This document shows positions 58,150-64,000 of a stretch of 64,000 nt of DNA, one piece after another. The translations under genes and the position numbers were made by a program. The DNA is taken from assembly GCF_029962835.1 (NCBI RefSeq), contig NC_080583.1, positions 3,767,001 to 3,831,000 of the forward strand, written 5' to 3'. Below the pieces are notes generated by a model that was not told the origin of the DNA, ran no database searches, and saw nothing but the letters and a program-made list of their open reading frames with translations. The stretch comes from Magnolia sinica (Eukaryota; Streptophyta; Magnoliopsida; Magnoliales; Magnoliaceae). Position 1 is the stretch's first letter. The number at the start of each line of letters is the position of its first letter.

Positions 58150-61100
58150 TCAAATCCAAGGCGTCCATCCCTCGTACATGTTACAAAGATTGTCTATGCT
58201 TGTGGCCTGCTTAAGAAGATGGTCCACTTGCTCTGATATATTCATTTGCCTGCAAAGAGTTCCAAGCGGAAAAAAATAATTTGTAATGCAGGAGGGGATC
58301 AAACACAACAATTCAAACTCAATGAAAATCTACTAGTATCATCGGAATCACAAGTACCTGTTCTCTTCGATATCCTGGCCATCTAGTTTCATCTCTATAC
58401 GCCTCAACACAGATAAAGCATAAGCGTTCTTACCTGTCAATTGGCAACAGTTAACAAAGTACAATCACAGTCCAAATTACCAAAAATTCTAGAAGTCTTT
58501 TTTTTTCATTTCACAATAGGTGATGTCGCATTCGGAATGCCTTTCTGCAGGTTAACATTTCACACTAGAAACGAATGAAACTGTTGCTTCAGACTGGAAA
58601 AGCGGAAGCCAATGACATGCCCATTTTGGGTTTCGTTGTTCACACTGCCCAATCTGAGTTTTCTTCCCCATTATGCAACTTGGTTTGAGTAAGCATATTA
58701 GGGTATACTGAAGCATCCTGTTTCACAGGGCATTACAACCCAACACGTCAACATGGCATGGTTTGAAAGCTCCGTGACTCGACTCGAACTCAGCCGAGTC
58801 AACTTGACAAGGTTTAAAGCTGACTTGACAAGAAACTCAAACTCTAGTGTGACTTGGACTTGACTTGTGGTGTCCAATCGATGACATGATAACTTGAACT
58901 GAGTCATTTGTTGGGAGCGTTTGTTTCCAAAAAAAATGTATAGAGCAGGATCTGAACCTACGACCTATGCCAAAGAGGAAAACATGCACACCGGCGACAC
59001 TGCATCAACTGGTGGGCAACTACTAAGTTTAACTATTTCAAATATTAGACCTATATTTAATTATCTTAAACATTGATTAATACCAATTTTAATTATTAAA
59101 TATTAAGTTGACTCAAGTAAAAACCTGAGTCTTCAGGTCGACCTGACTCAGCCAGACAGTTGAGTTTTCAGGTTTTTGGGAGGCACAGAAAATGGGAACT
59201 GGATTATGCTTTGGGTTATCACTCTCTCACTTTTTCCACCACAATCACAGTTGAGACAAAATAGGAAGGTCCAGTGTTCGTCTCAACAACAAATTCGCAC
59301 AAGCAAGTCGAGTAGGCCATAGAAACCATGGCCAAACATACAGCAAACAAAGATGAGATGAATAAGATTACCGTGGGAGAAGTTAGTGAACTGGATCTGT
59401 ATCTTACCCCTAGAGACTCGAGTTGCGGAATCAGCACACTCATCCGCACCTTGCACCTTGGCTTGGTTTGACGTAAAAGCTTCACTTTTGCCATCCGAAG
59501 AATTCACCTCCTCAGAGATTGCCTTCTTCTCATCATACGAAGGACCAGGATTGGTGGCTGCGGCTTCATTTGACAATGTCAAAGCTCGAAAATGTTCGCT
59601 TGGGTCATGCGTTGCCACATCGTCAGAAATATTACCACCATCTTCATCTTTCGTGCACTGATCTTCCGACTTCTCAGCAAATGAGCTTTCTTGGAGGTCA
59701 GTAATGGAGGACAGAATTGACTTTGGATCTTCTACAGACTCTCCAGCATTACCACCATGGAAAACCCGTTCCATCAAATTTGCTTGACTGCCAGAGTCAT
59801 CTGGAGTAGTTGCTCCTATTGAGGTAACACTAGATTGGGTGCTGCTACTGTAGATGCTATCAGGAGGAGAAATCCACCTTTCCTCTTGGGAAGAAATTCC
59901 ATCCACACCTGTAAACTCACCAACCCCGCCTCCATTGCCTCCTGAGAAGAGAGTGTTCTCCTTGTCGAACAAAGCCACTTCATCTGCAAGTTCTGACCTT
60001 GATAAAGCAATTTCCTGAGACCTTACCACCTGGCTATCTCCAAGGCCTTCAAGCGCCTGTGAAGGACAATGTTAAACACTCCGCTCGACTATCGTTGGAT
60101 TATTAGTGCGACAAAGAATAAGAACAAGATAAAATGATGAAAAAAATACCCAATTAAAATGACAAAACAAATATTCCAAGACAGTCCAGGAAAAAAAAAA
60201 ATGAAAGGGACAAACTGTACTAAATACAGGCATGTACCGAGACATCAACATCTAACTTGAAACTGCTGAGATGCCAGGTTTTCAAGATACTCAAGATGTC
60301 CCGACAAAAACTTAAATACTGTACGACACATTTGGGCGCTCGATTGAATTTAATTGCAACAAATCATTTCAATAATGATGTAATGACAAAAGTGGGTGTG
60401 CCACTATTTTAGATGAGGCCAAACCCCTAACTTGCAATTTGTGTTTCAAGTTGGACTTGAAATAATTGTAAGTGACTTGGGGGCTGCTAGTCCATTGTTG
60501 TGAATGGAGTGGCGCTAGCCTTTAGGGCTCAAGTTGGGTTTGGGTTCTATTGACCCAACCCAAGTTTGGGTCAGTTTGGGTCGGATTGTCAAGGTCCTTG
60601 GATCGGGTTTGGGGTAGAAAATGCCAACCTGATTTGAAATTGTGTTGGGTTTGGGTGAGCAAATTTGGGTCAGGTAGGTTGGGCTGAGAATAATCACATG
60701 TATTTGGGTTCGGTTGGGGGTTCAGGTCAGCTCAGGTCAGGCTGGGTCAAGTATAGAAGGATTCGTGTTGGGAACCTTGGGTTGGAATTCAGGTTGGGTT
60801 GGATGGTGTGTTAGGTCCTCTTGACATTGGGTGTGGCTCAGTTTGACACTCAACCCAACCTGCTTGAGTTGCACCCTACTAGCCATATTGGTCATTTCCA
60901 CCTTATTGATGTGTGTTATTGCCATTTATATCAATTGAGCATCCGAACAGAAAACTACAAAATTTCTGTAAATCACGAAACTTCCGTTGTTTAAAAACAG
61001 TTAATTTGTTCTGGGTCGAATTACAGGGGCATGTCTTTTAAAGAGCATGATAGCATTTTATATCCGACACAACGATTAGAGATACCATCACAAACTCTCC

Positions 61101-64000
61101 CAAAAGACAATAGGTTATAAAACTGAATTTGTACTGATAAAAATTAACTAGTATGTGAGGCAAGAGGCAAGCATCAAAACATAAGAATTTGACCCTAAAG
61201 AGGAAATTACTTTGTGGAGATTCCCAGCATGGATACTTGCAGTTCGTGCAAGCCTGGTCAACAAGGCATGGAGTTCCTTCACAGAGTATGTAAGCGATGG
61301 CACCAAGGGTCTTAAAGATTGACAAGCCTCCCTAAGCTTTAAACAATAAGACTTGTATAGGGCTTGTCCATGTATGGGAGAGATTTCCCTCTGGTTCTCT
61401 AATTCCCTTGAAATTGCATCCGCCATAGCAGCTACATCTTTTGATAGCATTGATTCGAGTGGGAGGATCATGCTTGCCTGCCGAAAATGAAAAAAAGAAA
61501 CAGGTTTAGCATTTACAGTTGCAACTTTGAAAGAATTGACTCACATATCCCTGAGATGAGTCAACTTGGTGGTCTTGCAAGCTGAATCACTGAGTTTGTA
61601 ACCACCTGATTAGTATTGAAATAAATTAAAGATGCCTTCAGGTAAAACAAATAAAATGATGGGAACCTTTGAAAGATCTTCCATAAGAGCAGCATGCACT
61701 GAAGCAGCTTCTTTTCCCAAACTGTAAACATCATGTAGGCCCTTGGTTATCGCCAGAACCTACAGAAAAGTATTTCAAAATTAACAATAATCAAAACCAA
61801 AAGAAAGTATTTTGTAACAGGGATATGCAGTGAATATGAGGTGTAAGAACTTTGTTCCTTAAATAATGAAAATAGAACAAGTAAATGAAGACACCCTATA
61901 AAAGTAGCTCAATCAGTTCACTTGTCTGCCACAGTTTCTAGGTTAATTTGTCATGTGAGCCTGTTAATTCAGTTGTCTGATAGAGTAGCCATTCTCCAAC
62001 TAACCCTTTACAAATTGAACAGGCATATGTTCCCATTTTAGGTCTTTTAACTGACTTCAATTGAACTTAGGCGGTAAATTAATATTAGTAACTCCTAAGA
62101 AGTGACAATGGAAAGCAGGACAGGTCAATAGAAGAACAATAAGATCTCTACTTGATAGCTCTATTTCTCGCAAGACTATCGGATCTTTGACCAAAAAAAT
62201 TAACTCCTTCATGTTCATATCTGGCAAGTGAAGCGGATGTCATTTGAAACAAGTAGATACCTGTATTCATGCCCACATACGCATGCCCATGCAAGCGTAT
62301 TAAATATGCTGAAGGAGACTTGGATAGCCCCCCACACACAAAATGTACTATACTGTCCACATCTTTCAAAAGGTTGCTCTGCTGGGATATGGCATGATGG
62401 TATGGGGTATTGGGATATGCTGCGGACATGGCTCAGCCATACACTAACATTTCATATTACCAATATAATCAAATATTAAAAATAAATATTGTATTAGACT
62501 ATAAAAATTTATGGTAGGAATATTTTAACATTTAAAATGCATTGAATATACAACTGTCTCATAATGTGAGTTTTGGGGGTCGAAGTGGGTCCAGAACTTT
62601 GGACTGGATACCCGTATCCAAAACTAACAAGATGGCTCAGGTGAACCTATATAACCACAACGTGTATCTGAAGCTTAGAATGTTTGTCTTTTCTACTAAT
62701 TTCACATTGTGCTTGCAATAACATATGAAGTACTTAGTACACTTAAAATCAGATGGTATCTCCCAGAAGGAAATGGAACTTCCAAATCTTCTACAGCCCA
62801 CATCTTCATACCTCTTCAAGCATGGATCCACATTCAGAAGTCAGGGCAGTGTGCCCCCTTGTGACACGACCAAATGCTGACAATGCCACACTAGCTTCAT
62901 AGGCACAATCCTGCATGGCTGCGAGTGTGCCTTGTAGATCACCTGCAACAGATGCAGAGCAGCATGTCATATGCTTCCATACCACCATATACGCATGCAA
63001 ATGGAGAGTGGCAAGTATGCATTCATATGATATGCACGCACATTAGAATCCTCAAAAGGTGGAAGATCGCCTGCAGTGTATGTTTAACTAGAAAGTACAA
63101 GGTTTGACCTGAAGCTGATTTTGCTTTTACAGAGGCGATATGTAGTTCATTGGTTGCGGAAAACAAGCCATTAGCAGCAGCTTCCATGCTAGTTTGTGCC
63201 AGCTTCCAGTCTTGTTCAGCACCTAATTACAAGAAACAAGAACACAAATCACAAACCCTTTTTAAAAAATAAAAAATAAAAATGAAAAGCAAAATCTCAC
63301 ACGCGCGGGGAAATTTTCTCCCAGCTAGCTAACGGTTCCCATGAGAACCCTTTACAAACTCATCCCCCTCGTTGCATATTTGCAATTTGGCCATACAAAC
63401 CCTTCATCTGGCTTGGATAAAGGGTCATGTAACAGGCTGTTTTGCAACTCAGGTGGGCCCCAGTGAAGATCAAGGGTGGGTGTCCCCTCCCACTTTGTTC
63501 CCCTTGCTGTGGCTCACCTGAGTTTGGATCAGGCTGATTTCTGGGCCCTGGGGGTTTCATGAAGTGACACATTTGATGGACGGTTTGGACGTTAAGCACA
63601 CATCACAGAGGATTAGTTCTCATGGAAGTTATTTATGGACCAGTTCTTAGGAGATCAGCATATATATTGAATTTGAAAAAAGGGCAATCAATGAAGTAAG
63701 ATTGTAAACTCACGTGTAAAAGAATGGTAAGTAACATCTAATCTCGTTAGAGCACTCAAATAAGTTTGCTGCCATGTTCTGCCATCGCCAGGAGTCCTAC
63801 CAGAAGATAATTCCCCTGGCATCCTGAAAAGACCATCTCTAGATGCTTCAAACTCCATCACAGACGTGCAAATCTTGATAATATCCGATGCCTGTTCTCG
63901 AGTAGCCCATAGTAACTGTCTACGTCTCATTAGATGATCATGGAATTCAGGTGGTATTCCAGAGTTCTTGACCAATGAATTGCTGGTACTTGGGCCTGCA
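58150..64000 (-). CDS. SMG1: serine/threonine-protein kinase SMG1, 3' part (last eight exons)
   Basis: Exons from the right: 64000(partial)-63714, 63222-63109, 62942-62812, 61759-61667, 61477-61211, 60056-59408, 58433-58358, 58249-58150. All borders are GT-AG and they join in frame to 571 residues plus TGA. Landmarks: LVKNSGIPPEFHDHLMRRRQ, FEASRDGLFRMPGE, DGRTWQQTYLSALTRLDVTY, AEQDWKLAQTSMEAAANGLF, CAYEASVALSAFGRVTRGHT, MILPLESMLSKDVAAMADAI and SPIHGQALYKSYC. Then comes a Ser/Glu-rich linker, and last the FATC domain (KNAYALSVLRRIEMKLDG to CNMYEGWTPWI). SMG1 is the PIKK that phosphorylates UPF1 in nonsense-mediated decay. The kinase domain and HEAT repeats lie beyond the right edge. Introns are up to 1.15 kb and carry a hAT MITE and other repeats. 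Confidence 0.95.
58740..59200. mobile_element. decayed hAT-like repeat with a SINE-like insert, in a SMG1 intron
   Basis: Gactcg/ttgactc-rich sequence at both ends (58770-58900 and 59100-59160) resembles hAT subterminal repeats. Between them, at about 58930-59030, the minus strand has a pol III-like pair: TTGATGCAGTGTCGCCGG (A-box like), then GGTTCAGATCC (B-box like), followed by CTGCTC and a T-run. This is compatible with a short tRNA-derived SINE remnant. No duplications were found. Confidence 0.35.
60523..60878. mobile_element. hAT MITE, TTGGGT-rich family, in a SMG1 intron
   Basis: Flanked by CTAGCCTT (60515-60522) and CTAGCCAT (60879-60886), 7 of 8 identical. Ends TAGGGCTCAAGTTGG and reverse complement TAGGGTGCAACTCAAGC. 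The body is made of cccaaccc / gggtttgggtt motifs. 356 bp, no coding capacity. It lies in the 1.15-kb intron between the SMG1 exons at 61211 and 60056. Confidence 0.75.
61760..62811 (-). other. SMG1 intron
   Basis: Intron from gtatga to ctgtag. AT-rich, with no delimited element recognised. A 93-aa open frame at 62148-62429 lacks recognisable content. Confidence 0.6.
63223..63713 (-). other. SMG1 intron with a MITE-like repeat
   Basis: Intron from gtgagt to aattag. At 63400-63610 it holds a repeat (caggtgggccccagtgaaga, gatggacggtttggacgtta) related to the material at 8880-9240. Boundaries cannot be fixed. Confidence 0.5.

Overview
The window is nuclear DNA of a flowering plant. It carries three recognisable plant genes with spliced exons and canonical intron borders: an extra-large G protein (XLG), a complete ROOT UVB SENSITIVE 1-type gene (RUS1), and the 3' end of the NMD kinase SMG1. 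All three sit in a landscape dominated by transposon debris. Long introns and the very abundant repeat family with the core GGGCCCACCATGATGTATG suggest a magnoliid or another early-diverging woody angiosperm. That assignment is an inference from memory of such genomes.

Layout. 1-9.9 kb: decayed non-LTR retrotransposon pieces, a Mutator-like element with long inverted ends, a ~140-bp tandem array and a nested transposon stack. 9.9-15.0 kb (+): the last three exons of XLG, with a hAT element in the last intron. 17.7-24.9 kb (-): RUS1, ten coding exons, convergent with XLG. Its 5' side abuts three tandem repeats that each carry a CACACGTGTG palindrome. 25-28.5 kb: MITEs and a hAT element. 28.5-56.2 kb: one direct tandem block duplication. 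Copy 1 spans about 28.49-37.69 kb and copy 2 about 37.69-56.21 kb. Each copy carries two small single-exon minus-strand genes of one unrecognised family, giving four genes (67-75 aa), all intact and all with a TATA box about 83-95 bp upstream of the ATG. 58.15-64.0 kb (-): the last eight exons of SMG1, ending in the FATC domain and running off the right edge.

The two block copies act as each other's empty-site control, so insertions can be read to the base. Copy 1 gained several Mutator-like MITEs (9-bp target duplications), a hAT and a PIF/Harbinger MITE. Copy 2 gained two large related foldback elements (9.0 and 5.0 kb) that contain a 23-bp minisatellite and ~380-bp tandem modules. Three LTR-bounded segments without gag-pol (putative solo LTRs) were later inserted into these. 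Apart from the three conserved genes and the small family, I find no convincing protein-coding gene.
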